NCBI GenBank assembly: GCA_903932685.1
Contig: CAIZGX010000001.1
Span: 46,200-110,199 of the forward strand
Source of the DNA: an uncultured Bacteroidota bacterium
Lineage (GTDB): Bacteria > Bacteroidota > Bacteroidia > Flavobacteriales_D > Sanyastnellaceae
Length of the DNA stretch: 64,000 bases
Direction of reading: 5' to 3'
The position numbers were made by a program, and so were the translations under genes. This document shows positions 30,828 through 41,398 of this stretch, piece after piece; position 1 is the first letter of the stretch, and every line of letters begins with the position of its first letter. Under the pieces are notes generated by a model. The model was not told the origin of the DNA. It ran no database searches and saw only the letters and a list, made by a program, of their open reading frames with translations.

Positions 30828-32258
30828 TTAGTTAGCGTAATTCTTTTTAATGAAATCGTACAACAAACGTACTCCTACACCTACTCCACCTTTCGTGCGG
30901 TAAGCATCTACTTTATTTTGGTAGGCTGGTCCAGCAATGTCAATGTGAATCCATGGATAATCTGTGAAGTGCTCTAAGAATTTCGCAGCCGAGATTTGCC
31001 CAGCAAATGGACCTCCTAAATTCTTCAAATCAGCTACATCGCTCTTCATTTCTTCACCGTATTCCTTCCACATTGGGAATTGAATGAGTCTTTCCCAAAC
31101 TTCAAATCCACTGTCCATAAGATTATTTACCACCTTCTGATCGGCAGTTGCCATAACCGCGCTCGCGTAGGTTCCAATTGAACGCACAGCAGCTCCGGTT
31201 AATGTGGCTAAATCAATTACCAATTCTGGTTTGTATTTCTTCGCATAAACCAACGCATCTGCTAAGATCAATCTTCCTTCCGCGTCTGTGTTCAATACTT
31301 CAACGGTTGTTCCGTCACTTATTGTTAAAACGTCTTGCGGACAAACTGCATTTCCGCCAGGGCGATTGTCTGTTGCGGGAACTAAAGCTATAACATGAAC
31401 TGGAAGATTGTTTAAAGCTATCGCGTAGATGGCTCCAACTACAGCAGCACCACCGGCCATGTCACATTTCATCTCATCCATTGAACCGGGGGTGGGCTTC
31501 AAGCTTAATCCGCCTGTATCGAATACCACGCCCTTTCCAACCAATACAATGGGCTTTTTATTCTTAGCGTTTTTCGGCTTGTACTCCATAATGGTAAACG
31601 AAGGCGGATCAATACTGCCCTTGTTAACACCAAGAAGTCCACCCATCTTAAGCGCTTCAATTTGCTTCTTATTTAAAATTTGAGTTTTGAATCCGGCTAC
31701 TTTTCCAGCCTTGTTCATCTCCTCAGAAAATTGCGTCGCGGTTAAATACGAAACAGGTTCGTTAACTAATGTGCGAGCCAATTCTGTTCCCTCAACAATT
31801 CCGTGAAGCTCTGTCCATTCCGCTTCAGATATTGAAGCATCGGTTACAAATATTTTCGAAAGTGTATTTTTCTTATTTGTTTTTTCCTTGAAATATTTCA
31901 AGAATTGATAGTTGCTCAAAGCAACGCCTTCTGCCAAATACCAAGCGGCTTTCTCGAACGTACTCTGATTCACAATGTGTAACGATTCAAGATTAGTCTT
32001 GTTCACCGCCGCTTGAATTTCAACACCTGTCTTACGCATAGACTCTTTCGCTTCTGCGTTCCAAGTTCCTTCAATTGCTACGTAAAAGTGTTTTTCAGTT
32101 AACGAAGGCATTAATACAGTGTTGCGATTGACGTTGATCTCACTTTCAAGAAAAGTCAATTCAGCCTTTTCCAACTTCAATTTTTTAACTTCTTTCTTAT
32201 TGAAAAGAGTTACAACTACATCTGCGTTCTTAGGCGCCTTGTTGCTAATTTTTGCCAT
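30828..32258 (-). CDS. pepA: leucyl aminopeptidase
   Basis: 476 aa; VGKGVVFDTGGLSLK, NTDAEGRLILADAL. Confidence 0.94.
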   Translation of the reverse strand: MAKISNKAPKNADVVVTLFNKKEVKKLKLEKAELTFLESEINVNRNTVLMPSLTEKHFYVAIEGTWNAEAKESMRKTGVEIQAAVNKTNLESLHIVNQSTFEKAAWYLAEGVALSNYQFLKYFKEKTNKKNTLSKIFVTDASISEAEWTELHGIVEGTELARTLVNEPVSYLTATQFSEEMNKAGKVAGFKTQILNKKQIEALKMGGLLGVNKGSIDPPSFTIMEYKPKNAKNKKPIVLVGKGVVFDTGGLSLKPTPGSMDEMKCDMAGGAAVVGAIYAIALNNLPVHVIALVPATDNRPGGNAVCPQDVLTISDGTTVEVLNTDAEGRLILADALVYAKKYKPELVIDLATLTGAAVRSIGTYASAVMATADQKVVNNLMDSGFEVWERLIQFPMWKEYGEEMKSDVADLKNLGGPFAGQISAAKFLEHFTDYPWIHIDIAGPAYQNKVDAYRTKGGVGVGVRLLYDFIKKNYAN

Positions 32259-32281
32259 TGTTTCGTTCTATTAATTCGGAA

Positions 32282-32310
32282 TAAAAAAGAGAGCTTTTTC
32301 GGCTCTCTTC
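32282..32310 (-). terminator. intrinsic terminator after infB
   Basis: Minus strand AGAGAGC-CGAAAAA-GCTCTCT followed by a T-tract. Confidence 0.85.
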
Positions 32311-32314
32311 ATTT

Positions 32315-35119
32315 TTATAATGTTTGCTTTACTTCTACTTCTTCGAAGGCTTCTACTAAGTCACCTTCTTTAATGTCGTTGAATTTATCAATGTTCAATC
32401 CGCATTCGTATCCTTTCACCACTTCCTTCACATCGTCTTTGAAACGTTTCAAAGATCCGAGGTGTCCGGTGAAGACAACAATACCATCGCGAATGACACG
32501 CACTCGGCTGTTTCGACTAACCTTACCCTCCAACATGAAGCAACCTGCAATGGTTCCAACCTTGGTAATCTTGAACACTTCACGAATTTCCGCAGTACCG
32601 ACAATCTGCTCTTCAATGCGTGCAGACAACATACCTTCCATGGCTTCTTTAATTTCTTCGATAGCCTTGTAGATAATAGAGTAAAGCTTAATTTGAATTT
32701 CTTCGTTCTCTGCAATCTTACGCGCACTCTGACTTGGACGAACTTGGAAACCAACGATGATTGCATCGGAAGCCGATGCCAACAATACGTCTGATTCCGA
32801 GATCTGACCCACACCTTTGTGAATTATGCTTACTTGAATCTTCTCTGTACTTAATTTTTGCAAAGAGTCTACCAACGCTTCTACCGAACCGTCTACGTCC
32901 CCTTTTACAATCAAATTCAATTCCTTGAAATCTCCAAGAGCAATACGACGACCGATCTCTTCGATAGTCAAGTGCTTCTTCGTACGAACACTTTGTTCGC
33001 GTTGAAGTTGTTGACGCTTCGTTGCGATTTCACGTGCTTCACGCTCATCTGCCAATACGTTGAATCGATCACCTGCATTGGGTGCACCTTCAAATCCTAA
33101 GATTGAAACTGGTGTCGCTGGTCCGGCTTCTTCCACCTTCCCACCGCGCTCGTTAAACATCGCACGAACTCTACCGCTGAATTGTCCAGCAAGAATAGGG
33201 TCTCCGACACGAAGTGTTCCCGCTTCAACCAAAAGGGTTGCAACGAAACCACGTCCTTTATCTAATGATGATTCTATGATTGTACCTATCGCGCGTTTCT
33301 TCGGATTCGCTTTTAGATCTAGCATTTCAGCTTCAAGCAATACTTTTTCAAGAAGCTTGTCAATGTTCATTCCTTTTTTAGCAGCAATTTCTTGCGTTTG
33401 GAACTTTCCACCCCACTCTTCCACCAAGATATTCATTTGAGAAAGCTGCTCTCTCAAGCGATCTGCATTGGCATCTGGCTTATCCATTTTATTGAATGCA
33501 AAAATCATTGGTACACCAGCCGCTTGAGCGTGACTAATTGCCTCTTTTGTCTGAGGCATAACGCTATCGTCTGCTGCAATTACAATGATTGCTAAGTCAG
33601 TTACTTGAGCTCCACGAGCACGCATAGCGGTAAACGCTTCGTGACCCGGAGTATCTAAGAATGTTATTTTCTTTCCTGTTGAAAGGGTAACAGTATACGC
33701 ACCAATGTGCTGCGTAATTCCACCGGCCTCACCAGACAATACATCTGCTTTACGAATGTAATCGAGAAGCGAAGTTTTACCGTGGTCAACGTGTCCCATT
33801 ACAGTAATTACCGGAGGGCGTGATTCAAAATCATCTTCGTTGTCTACTTCTTCCGTAATCGCATCAGTAACTTCTGCTCCTACAAATTCAACCTGATATC
33901 CGAAATCTTCTGCAACGATTGCAATGGTTTCAGCATCTAAACGTTGGTTAATAGACGCGAAAATTCCTAACTGCATGCATGCTGCGATAATCTCGGTAGC
34001 ATTGCGTGACATTAAAGTAGCCAACTCACTTACCGTTACGAACTCGGTTAATTTCAACACTGCATTCTCTTCCAACATGCGCGCAGCTTCTTGTTCGCTA
34101 CGACGCGCTACTTGAGAACGCTTATCTCTTCTGTTCTTTGAAGATTTAGATTTTCCACCAACACCAAGACGTGCAAGGGTTTCTTTAATCTGATTTTGAA
34201 TATCCGTCTCTGTTGGAGCAGCTTTCGGCTGAGCCACATAAGGGGTGCGAGTAGGCTTGTTCGCGTTTTTCTTATCTATTTCTTGTTGGCGACCAATATC
34301 TACTTTCGAAATGCGCTTGCGCTTGCGTTTTTCTTTATTTTCTGCAGCTGTAGCCGCAGGTGATTTCTTTTCTGGAGTTGTTGGAAGAATGATCTTACCC
34401 ATCAATTTCGGGCCGGCCAACTTCTCTACATTCACGCGAATCACTTCCTTTTCAACAACCTCTGGTTTTACTTCCACAGGCTCTGGAGTTGGCTCTGGTT
34501 TTGCAACCGGGGCTTGTACTTTGGAATCTTCTTTCTTTCCCTTTTTAGGTTCTTCCTTCTTAGGTTCAGCCGCTTTCTTTCCACGTTTCGGTTTCTCCAA
34601 AGCTGAAAGATCAATCATGCCCACAACTTTAACTTCGTTGGTTCGCTCTTCAGGCTGAGCTTCAGGCTTGGCTTCAACAACTGGCGACAGAATTTCTACT
34701 TGAGCTTTCGCCTCTTCTTTTTTTACTGGTTTTTCAACCTTCAAAGCAACCGGCTCTTCTGCAGACTTAACCTTCGCCTTTGGTTTTTCAACCTCGGCTT
34801 CTGGTCTTTTGAATTTAGCCAAATCAATGTCTGACAATTCTTCATTCTCTTCGTCTTTTCTCTTTTTATTGTCCGAAATACTCAAGGACTCGCGAGATTC
34901 GCGCAATTTCGTTGCTGCAGCTTGAACAGACTCTTTCGCCTTTTGGTCCGTAGAAAATTCAGCACTAAGCATATCGTATACTTCAGCCTCAATTTTCGCC
35001 ATTGGATTATTATCCACTGTGACCCCTTTTTTCTTAAGGAATTCAATAATGGTATCCTTACTAACATTCAAGTTAGTTGCGGCCTTACCTAAGCGTTGTG
35101 GTCCTTTTGTTTCTGACAT
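32315..35119 (-). CDS. infB: translation initiation factor IF-2
   Basis: 934 aa; [39 protein letters not shown]. Confidence 0.97.
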   Translation of the reverse strand: MSETKGPQRLGKAATNLNVSKDTIIEFLKKKGVTVDNNPMAKIEAEVYDMLSAEFSTDQKAKESVQAAATKLRESRESLSISDNKKRKDEENEELSDIDLAKFKRPEAEVEKPKAKVKSAEEPVALKVEKPVKKEEAKAQVEILSPVVEAKPEAQPEERTNEVKVVGMIDLSALEKPKRGKKAAEPKKEEPKKGKKEDSKVQAPVAKPEPTPEPVEVKPEVVEKEVIRVNVEKLAGPKLMGKIILPTTPEKKSPAATAAENKEKRKRKRISKVDIGRQQEIDKKNANKPTRTPYVAQPKAAPTETDIQNQIKETLARLGVGGKSKSSKNRRDKRSQVARRSEQEAARMLEENAVLKLTEFVTVSELATLMSRNATEIIAACMQLGIFASINQRLDAETIAIVAEDFGYQVEFVGAEVTDAITEEVDNEDDFESRPPVITVMGHVDHGKTSLLDYIRKADVLSGEAGGITQHIGAYTVTLSTGKKITFLDTPGHEAFTAMRARGAQVTDLAIIVIAADDSVMPQTKEAISHAQAAGVPMIFAFNKMDKPDANADRLREQLSQMNILVEEWGGKFQTQEIAAKKGMNIDKLLEKVLLEAEMLDLKANPKKRAIGTIIESSLDKGRGFVATLLVEAGTLRVGDPILAGQFSGRVRAMFNERGGKVEEAGPATPVSILGFEGAPNAGDRFNVLADEREAREIATKRQQLQREQSVRTKKHLTIEEIGRRIALGDFKELNLIVKGDVDGSVEALVDSLQKLSTEKIQVSIIHKGVGQISESDVLLASASDAIIVGFQVRPSQSARKIAENEEIQIKLYSIIYKAIEEIKEAMEGMLSARIEEQIVGTAEIREVFKITKVGTIAGCFMLEGKVSRNSRVRVIRDGIVVFTGHLGSLKRFKDDVKEVVKGYECGLNIDKFNDIKEGDLVEAFEEVEVKQTL

Positions 35120-35197
35120 AAATCTTTTCCCGTTCCTTATAAAAAACTATTTAACACATTGAAAATGTGCCCGAGCACTTTTGAAAAACGAAACGAA

Positions 35198-36433
35198 TTA
35201 TTCGAACTCAGATTTCAAAATACTCAACACCTCATCTATGGTTTCTTCTTCTAAATCTGTACGCTTCACCAAATCTTCTTTAGGAATTTCGAGAACTGAA
35301 CGAGCGGTATCGCAACCTATCGATTTCAATTCATCGATAATCCAGCTGTCGATTTCGTCTGAGAATTCTTCCAAATCCACATCGTCGATGTCAACATCAG
35401 TTTCGCGATAAACATCTAGCTCATATCCACACAATCTTCCTGCAAGACGGATGTTATGTCCACCCTTACCAATTGCCAAAGACACTTGATCAGGCTTCAA
35501 GAACACGTCTGCTTTAGCATTGTCCTTATCGATACTAATACTTGAAATTTTCGCTGGTGCCAAAGCACGAGCAATCAACAAATTCTCGTTTGTCGTGTAA
35601 TGAATAACGTCGATGTTCTCGTTACGCAACTCACGAACAATTCCGTGAATACGTGAACCCTTCATACCAACGCATGCACCCACAGGATCAATACGGTCGT
35701 CGTAACTTTCAACGGCTACTTTCGCACGCTCACCTGGCTCACGAACAATTTTCTTAATGGTAATTAACCCATCAAATACCTCTGGAACTTCTTGTTCGAA
35801 CAACTTCTCTAAGAATTCTGGAGCTGTACGAGAAAGGATAATTTGTGGACTGTTGTTGCGTAAATCTACACGATAAACAACCGCACGAATGGTATCTCCT
35901 TTTTTGTAGAAGTCAGAAGGAATCTGCTGATCCTTAGGCATAATCAACTCGTTGTTCTCGTCATCAAGAACAAGAATCTCACGCTTCCATACCTGGTAAA
36001 CTTCACCAGAGATGATTTCTCCAATGCGCTCCTTGTATTTCTGATAGATATGATCTTTCTCGAGTTCTTGAATTCGGTTCTTCAATACTTGACCCATGGC
36101 CATAATATTTCTGCGACCGAAATCTTCGATTTTAATCTCTTCAATCAATTCTTCACCTACCTCAAGATCGTCAACAATCTTGCGGGCTAAGCTCACCTCG
36201 ATTTCAGAAACTTCGTCATCAAGTTCTCCGTCTGGAACAACTTGACGCGTGCGCCAAATCTCTAAGTCGCCACGTTCTGCGTTAATAATAATGTCAAAGC
36301 CATCTTCAGCACCCCAGCGCTTTACAATCATAGCTTTGAACATTTCCGCCAAGATGTTTGTGATCGTCTCGCGGTCGATGTTCTTGAATTCTTTAAAGTC
36401 TGCAAAAGACTCTATTAGGTTTAGTCCTTTCAT
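35198..36433 (-). CDS. nusA: transcription termination/antitermination protein NusA
   Basis: 411 aa; S1/KH regions, REPGERAKVAVESYDDRIDPVGACVGMKGSRI, LAIGKGGHNIRLAGRL. Confidence 0.96.
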   Translation of the reverse strand: MKGLNLIESFADFKEFKNIDRETITNILAEMFKAMIVKRWGAEDGFDIIINAERGDLEIWRTRQVVPDGELDDEVSEIEVSLARKIVDDLEVGEELIEEIKIEDFGRRNIMAMGQVLKNRIQELEKDHIYQKYKERIGEIISGEVYQVWKREILVLDDENNELIMPKDQQIPSDFYKKGDTIRAVVYRVDLRNNSPQIILSRTAPEFLEKLFEQEVPEVFDGLITIKKIVREPGERAKVAVESYDDRIDPVGACVGMKGSRIHGIVRELRNENIDVIHYTTNENLLIARALAPAKISSISIDKDNAKADVFLKPDQVSLAIGKGGHNIRLAGRLCGYELDVYRETDVDIDDVDLEEFSDEIDSWIIDELKSIGCDTARSVLEIPKEDLVKRTDLEEETIDEVLSILKSEFE

Positions 36434-36443
36434 AATGACAAGG

Positions 36444-36923
36444 TTAGTTAAAACGTATTACTACTTTGGTTTCTTTTATGTTATCAAATGCAAGGGTGAC
36501 TGTTTTTTCCACCCATTCTTTTTTCTTTTTTCCGGGAAGTGCCTCTTTCTCTTGGTACTTCAATACAATTCCTGTATCACTTACTTCGGCCAAATCGCCT
36601 TCGTATTTCTCTCCTTCAACTAATTTCACTTTCACTGTTCTTCCAATATTCTTGAGATACTGTCGGTGAACCACCAAGGGCTTTCCAACACCAGGAGAAG
36701 AAACTTCCATTGAGAAATCCTCCTTCTCGCGATCCAAAGAAGACTCCACATGTCGACTTATCTTCTTACAATCCTCTACATTCAATCCTGAATCTTTATC
36801 GAGTAGCACCTCAATGACATTGCCTGGACGAACGGATATAGAAACGATAAACGCATCAGACAAGGTGTCTGTTTCGGCTATCTTGGCATTCACCAATTTT
36901 TCTATTTCTGCAACTGTTATCAT
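36444..36923 (-). CDS. rimP: ribosome maturation factor RimP
   Basis: 159 aa; VEDCKKISRHVESSLDREKEDFSMEVSSPGVGKPL. Confidence 0.93.
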   Translation of the reverse strand: MITVAEIEKLVNAKIAETDTLSDAFIVSISVRPGNVIEVLLDKDSGLNVEDCKKISRHVESSLDREKEDFSMEVSSPGVGKPLVVHRQYLKNIGRTVKVKLVEGEKYEGDLAEVSDTGIVLKYQEKEALPGKKKKEWVEKTVTLAFDNIKETKVVIRFN

Positions 36924-36927
36924 GCCT

Positions 36928-36955
36928 AAAAAAAAGAGGGGTTAAAACCCCCTCT
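36928..36955 (-). promoter_or_regulatory. terminator-like hairpin plus U8 tract in rimP-nusA-infB leader (putative attenuator)
   Basis: Minus strand AGAGGGG-GTTTTAA-CCCCTCTTTTTTTTAGGC-ATG(rimP). Confidence 0.7.
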
Positions 36956-36975
36956 CTCGTTGTTCAATTCAGTTG

Positions 36976-36983
36976 CAAATATA
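36976..36983 (-). promoter_or_regulatory. -7 element TATATTTG of rimP-nusA-infB promoter
   Basis: Exact TAnnTTTG match with upstream TTG at N21; directly upstream of the leader hairpin. Confidence 0.6.
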
Positions 36984-37093
36984 GGCATTTTTCAACAATA
37001 AACCCAAATATCTTCTACCTAGCGCTTTTTTCTGTTAGTAAGTTGAATTGAGAGTAGCCGTTAATGCATTGTTTCTTTGCAAAAACTCAGAGC

Positions 37094-38386
37094 ATGAATG
37101 TATTAATCTTAGGTTCCGGTGGTAGAGAGCATGCTTTCGCATGGAAAATTTCTCAAAGCTCTCTTATACACGACATCTTTATTGCTCCAGGAAATGCGGG
37201 CACCGAAGCTTTCGGAACAAACCTTTCCATTGATCCTACAGATTTCAAATCAATAAAAAAAGCCGTAATTGAACACGGCATTAAAATGGTTATCGTTGGT
37301 CCCGAAGATCCTTTGGTAAAAGGGATTGTCGAATTCTTCGAAAAAGATAAGGCCCTTGTTGGAGTTGCCGTGATTGGTCCAAATTCAGTTGCTGCGCAAT
37401 TGGAAGGAAGCAAAGACTTCGCGAAAAAGTTCATGGCAAAACACGGCATTCCAACAGCGAAATACGGATCATTTACTCACGAAACCTTAAAAGAAGGACA
37501 GGCTTACCTCGACACACTTAAATCGCCCTACGTATTAAAGGCCTCTGGCCTCGCTGCGGGGAAAGGAGTGGTCATTCTTGAAGATATAGCGCAAGCTAAA
37601 AAAGAATTGAAAGCCATGCTTTCAGATAAAAAATTCGGTGAGGCTTCTAGCACTGTTGTCATTGAAGAGTTTTTAAAAGGAATTGAATGCTCTATATTCA
37701 TCATGACCGACGGGAACAATTACAAAATACTTCCTGAAGCCAAAGATTACAAGCGCATTGGTGAAGGCGATATGGGATTGAATACAGGCGGAATGGGTGC
37801 CGTTTCTCCTGTTCCGTTTTGCACGCCAGAATTCATCGACAAAATTGAAGCGCAAATTATTATTCCAACTGTGAAAGGATTAAAAGCCGACGGTATAGAC
37901 TACCGCGGATTTATCTTTTTTGGAATTATTAAGGTTGGAAACGAACCCTATGTGATTGAATACAATTGCCGTATGGGTGATCCTGAAACAGAAGTTGTTA
38001 TTCCTCGCATTAAGAGCGACTTGTTACATTTGTTCGAAGGCATAGCCACACAAACACTTGGAGAATGTGACGTTCAGGTAGACCTGCGCTATTGCACAAC
38101 GACCATGCTCGTTTCGAAAGGTTACCCTGAATCTTCGGAAAAGGGCAAAGAAATTTCAAATATTGAAAATGCCCGTGACTGCATAATCTTTCACGCTGGA
38201 ACAAAAAAGAACGGCGCAAAAGTGGTTACCAACGGCGGAAGAGTGCTTACAGCAACTGCATACGGAGGTTCACTTCACGAAGCCATTGGAAAAAGTAACG
38301 AAGCAGCAGACACCATCTCCTTCTCTGGAAAGTATTACAGAAAAGACATAGGAAACGATTTGAAAAAACTGATTAAGGAAAAGTAA
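37094..38386 (+). CDS. purD: phosphoribosylamine--glycine ligase
   Basis: MNVLILGSGGREHAFAWKI, YNCRMGDPETEVVIPRIKSDLL. Confidence 0.96.
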   Translation: MNVLILGSGGREHAFAWKISQSSLIHDIFIAPGNAGTEAFGTNLSIDPTDFKSIKKAVIEHGIKMVIVGPEDPLVKGIVEFFEKDKALVGVAVIGPNSVAAQLEGSKDFAKKFMAKHGIPTAKYGSFTHETLKEGQAYLDTLKSPYVLKASGLAAGKGVVILEDIAQAKKELKAMLSDKKFGEASSTVVIEEFLKGIECSIFIMTDGNNYKILPEAKDYKRIGEGDMGLNTGGMGAVSPVPFCTPEFIDKIEAQIIIPTVKGLKADGIDYRGFIFFGIIKVGNEPYVIEYNCRMGDPETEVVIPRIKSDLLHLFEGIATQTLGECDVQVDLRYCTTTMLVSKGYPESSEKGKEISNIENARDCIIFHAGTKKNGAKVVTNGGRVLTATAYGGSLHEAIGKSNEAADTISFSGKYYRKDIGNDLKKLIKEK

Positions 38387-39110
38387 GCGAAGGACAACTG
38401 TTAGAAATACCATTAACGAAGACACGAATTACTTCGATATCCTTTGAAATAGCACTGCCGAGAAAACCGGTGAGCCTTTCATAATTAATCTGCTCATTGT
38501 ACTGATTTAGTATAACCGACGAAATTGGCATGTAGCTATAATGCCATTTCTCTTCGCAATAACCTGTTCTTCCAGCAATCGTTTTGTTGTCATAAGTCTG
38601 ACAAAATCCAAAATTCGCAGCGTTCTTCTGAAGCCAGTCGTATTCCTTCTTACCTTTTCCACTTGCGAAGTAACTTGGCTCAAGTGAATTAATGTCAAGA
38701 TCCGTTCCCCAATGATGACGAGAAGTTCCGGGCATTGAACTGTATTTCAAAATATCTAGAGCGGTTTCTTTATCTGATTTGAAATTCGGACGACGGGCAT
38801 TCCACTTCTTTTCCCAAATGGCTTTTTGCATGTTGAAATTTCTTCCTCCTGAAATGACTTTCAACACAATCCCCTCCTTCTCGGCAGCAGCAGCCATTTC
38901 CTCAAATGCCCAATTCACTTCAAACAATAAATAACACGATTTTGTAGACCGTTTAGCGGCAACCAAACTAAAGCGAATGTCTTCTTCAAAATTTATTTTT
39001 CCCAAAAGAAAATTCTCATCCACTTGAAAATACCATGGAAAAAGCTGCGCGTTTCCTGGCATAGAAAAAAGAATTGCGGCAACAAATAAGACTATCGCTT
39101 TTTTAATCAT
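38373..39110 (-). CDS. M15 family peptidase (D-alanyl-D-alanine carboxypeptidase-like)
   Basis: Zn motifs SRHHWGTDLDIN and EKWHYSY; signal peptide from MIKKAIVLFVAAILFSMPGNAQ at ATG 39110. Confidence 0.85.
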   Translation of the reverse strand: MIKKAIVLFVAAILFSMPGNAQLFPWYFQVDENFLLGKINFEEDIRFSLVAAKRSTKSCYLLFEVNWAFEEMAAAAEKEGIVLKVISGGRNFNMQKAIWEKKWNARRPNFKSDKETALDILKYSSMPGTSRHHWGTDLDINSLEPSYFASGKGKKEYDWLQKNAANFGFCQTYDNKTIAGRTGYCEEKWHYSYMPISSVILNQYNEQINYERLTGFLGSAISKDIEVIRVFVNGISNSCPSLTFP

Positions 39111-39115
39111 GTTCC

Positions 39116-39123
39116 CAAAGTTA
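39116..39123 (-). promoter_or_regulatory. -7 element TAACTTTG of M15 peptidase gene
   Basis: TAnnTTTG match ending 5 nt before ATG 39110. Confidence 0.55.
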
Positions 39124-39157
39124 ACTATTCGAAGATTGGAATTCATAACTTCGCGAC

Positions 39158-40003
39158 ATGAATGCATTTGACTTTGACAAATGGCTTGCAGAAGCCTTGA
39201 ATGAAGATATTGGTCCAGGTGATTTCACTACACTCGCAACTATTCCCGACAATGCACTTGGCAAAGCACAATTAATAGTAAAAGATAACGGCATACTTGC
39301 CGGAGTGACCATTGCCGAAAAAATCATTCATGCATTCGATTCTTCATTGAAGGTGACAACTTTTATTCAAGATGGTGCAACGGTTCAAAAAGGAGACATT
39401 GCATTTATTGTGGAAGGGAAAAGTCAAAGCATCACAACCATTGAAAGACTCGTTTTGAATGTTATGCAACGCATGAGCGGTATTGCAACTGAAACGAATC
39501 GCCTTGTGCAAATGATCTCGCATACCAATTGTAAACTTCTCGACACGCGCAAGACCACTCCAAATTTCAGATACTTCGAAAAAGAAGCCGTAAGAATCGG
39601 AGGTGGATACAATCACAGATATGCGTTGTACGATATGATTTTGGTGAAAGACAATCACATCGATTTTGCAGGTGGTGTGAAACCTGCTCTTAGCAAGATT
39701 TCTGAATTCATCAAAGAACGTAATTTATCAATCAAGGTTGAAGTAGAAACTCGCAATCTTGAAGAAGTAGATGAGGTAATTGAAACAAGCGTGGCCTTTC
39801 GCATTATGCTAGATAATTTCACTCCTGAAAAACTTCGTGAAGCTGTGCTTCATATTAACGGCAGAGTAGAGACTGAGGCTAGCGGAGGCATAAACGAAAA
39901 TACACTTGTGAGCTATGCCGAAACAGGAGTAGATTTCATAAGCATGGGCGCCCTAACACATCATGTAAAGAGTTTCGATTTAAGTCTGAAGGCGATCAAA
40001 TGA
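39158..40003 (+). CDS. nadC: carboxylating nicotinate-nucleotide diphosphorylase
   Basis: 281 aa; LNEDIGPGDFTT, LLDTRKTTPNFRYFEKEAVRIGGGYNHR. Confidence 0.96.
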   Translation: MNAFDFDKWLAEALNEDIGPGDFTTLATIPDNALGKAQLIVKDNGILAGVTIAEKIIHAFDSSLKVTTFIQDGATVQKGDIAFIVEGKSQSITTIERLVLNVMQRMSGIATETNRLVQMISHTNCKLLDTRKTTPNFRYFEKEAVRIGGGYNHRYALYDMILVKDNHIDFAGGVKPALSKISEFIKERNLSIKVEVETRNLEEVDEVIETSVAFRIMLDNFTPEKLREAVLHINGRVETEASGGINENTLVSYAETGVDFISMGALTHHVKSFDLSLKAIK

Positions 40004-40944
40004 ACAAGAAAAAATTCAAACGTTACGCCACATGGTTTTTTAAGGTTCGACATTTCCTCGAACGTTATCACCCCTATGGTTTCGGAGGACTAAACCTTTG
40101 GGAAATTTCTTCGTTCCTTGTTGTTGCTTTTTCAGATGTTAGAACCACCATGCGTTCTGCGAGTATTTCATTTCGAATTTTCCTTGCCTTCTTTCCCGCA
40201 ATCATTACACTCTTCACTTTAATTCCTTTCATTCCTATTCAGAACTTCCAAGAAGATGTTTTCTTAGGAATGAAAAGTATTCTTCCCGGAGACACCTTTC
40301 AATTTATTGAAGGAACATTGTACGACTTGATTAATAAGAAGCAATCAACGTTATTATCTATCGGTTTTGTGCTAATGTTCTACTACGCCTCTGCAAGTAT
40401 GAATGCAATTATGCAAGCCTTTCAAACGAGCCAACATATGGAGGTCTCGGCTCATCCTTTCATTGTTCGAATTCTCAGTTTTATTATGATGCTCGTTTTA
40501 GGAGTTATGTTTCTGCTTGCTATGATTCTTTCTTCACTAAGTGAGAGCACCTTCCTTATCATGCACGAAAAAGGAATAATTGGAGATAAAGGTGTCATTC
40601 CATTTTTAACCTTTGGCCAATGGTTTATCTCAATATCATTCATCTATGGCATCATTACCATTTTATACAATTCCGGAATGAATTTACGCATACGCAAGAA
40701 CTGGAAATTCATTAATACAGGAAGCCTATTCACAACACTACTTCTGATAGTAACATCTTTCGGATTCAGCTATTTCCTTGAGAATTTCGCCCAATTCAAT
40801 AAACTGTATGGCTCTCTTGGAACACTTATGGTGATTCTCATTTGGCTCAATTTGAACATGGTTATTCTTCTTGTTGGATTCGACTTGAATGCTCTCATTA
40901 GAAAAAAATTAAGAACAACAAGATTGTCTAAGCATAAACTTTAG
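40000..40944 (+). CDS. YihY/BrkB family membrane protein
   Basis: 314 aa; SISFRIFLAFFPAIITLFTLIPFIP and LYGSLGTLMVILIWLNLNMVILLVGFDLNA. Confidence 0.88.
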   Translation: MNKKKFKRYATWFFKVRHFLERYHPYGFGGLNLWEISSFLVVAFSDVRTTMRSASISFRIFLAFFPAIITLFTLIPFIPIQNFQEDVFLGMKSILPGDTFQFIEGTLYDLINKKQSTLLSIGFVLMFYYASASMNAIMQAFQTSQHMEVSAHPFIVRILSFIMMLVLGVMFLLAMILSSLSESTFLIMHEKGIIGDKGVIPFLTFGQWFISISFIYGIITILYNSGMNLRIRKNWKFINTGSLFTTLLLIVTSFGFSYFLENFAQFNKLYGSLGTLMVILIWLNLNMVILLVGFDLNALIRKKLRTTRLSKHKL

Positions 40945-40966
40945 TATTTTAATAAAAAAATTAATT

Positions 40967-41398
40967 ATGAAATCTACTTTCTTCTTAGCCTTAGCGCTTT
41001 TTGCTTCTGTCTCGCTCTCTGCTCAGAGTGTAGTTGGTAAATGGAAAACAATCGATGACAAAACGGGTCTACCGAAGAGCATTCTTGAAATCAGAGAACA
41101 GAATGGTGAACTGTATGGGAAAATTATTCAACTCTTCCGTTCAGAATGGGCCAATCAAAACCCTAAATGTGTCGAGTGTAAAGACGACAGAAAAGACCAA
41201 CCTATGATAGGTATGGATGTCGTTCGCAACATGAAATGGAACGGTAGCATGTATAAAGACGGCACCATCTGTGACCCGAACAATGGCGATATTTATCGTT
41301 GTGAAATGTGGCTTAAATCAGGCGATGCAAACAGATTGGAAGTACGTGGGTACTGGGGATTTGTTTATCGCACACAAACTTGGGAACGCGTTCAATGA
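40967..41398 (+). CDS. DUF2147 domain-containing secreted protein
   Basis: VVGKWKTIDDKTGLPKSILEI ... LEVRGYWGFVYRTQTWERV. Confidence 0.85.
   Translation: MKSTFFLALALFASVSLSAQSVVGKWKTIDDKTGLPKSILEIREQNGELYGKIIQLFRSEWANQNPKCVECKDDRKDQPMIGMDVVRNMKWNGSMYKDGTICDPNNGDIYRCEMWLKSGDANRLEVRGYWGFVYRTQTWERVQ

Noticed and set aside
32449-32814. 121-aa ORF in another frame of infB (and antisense ORFs 32373-32794)
   Set aside because: Overlaps conserved infB coding sequence; Arg/Leu-rich composition typical of off-frame translation.
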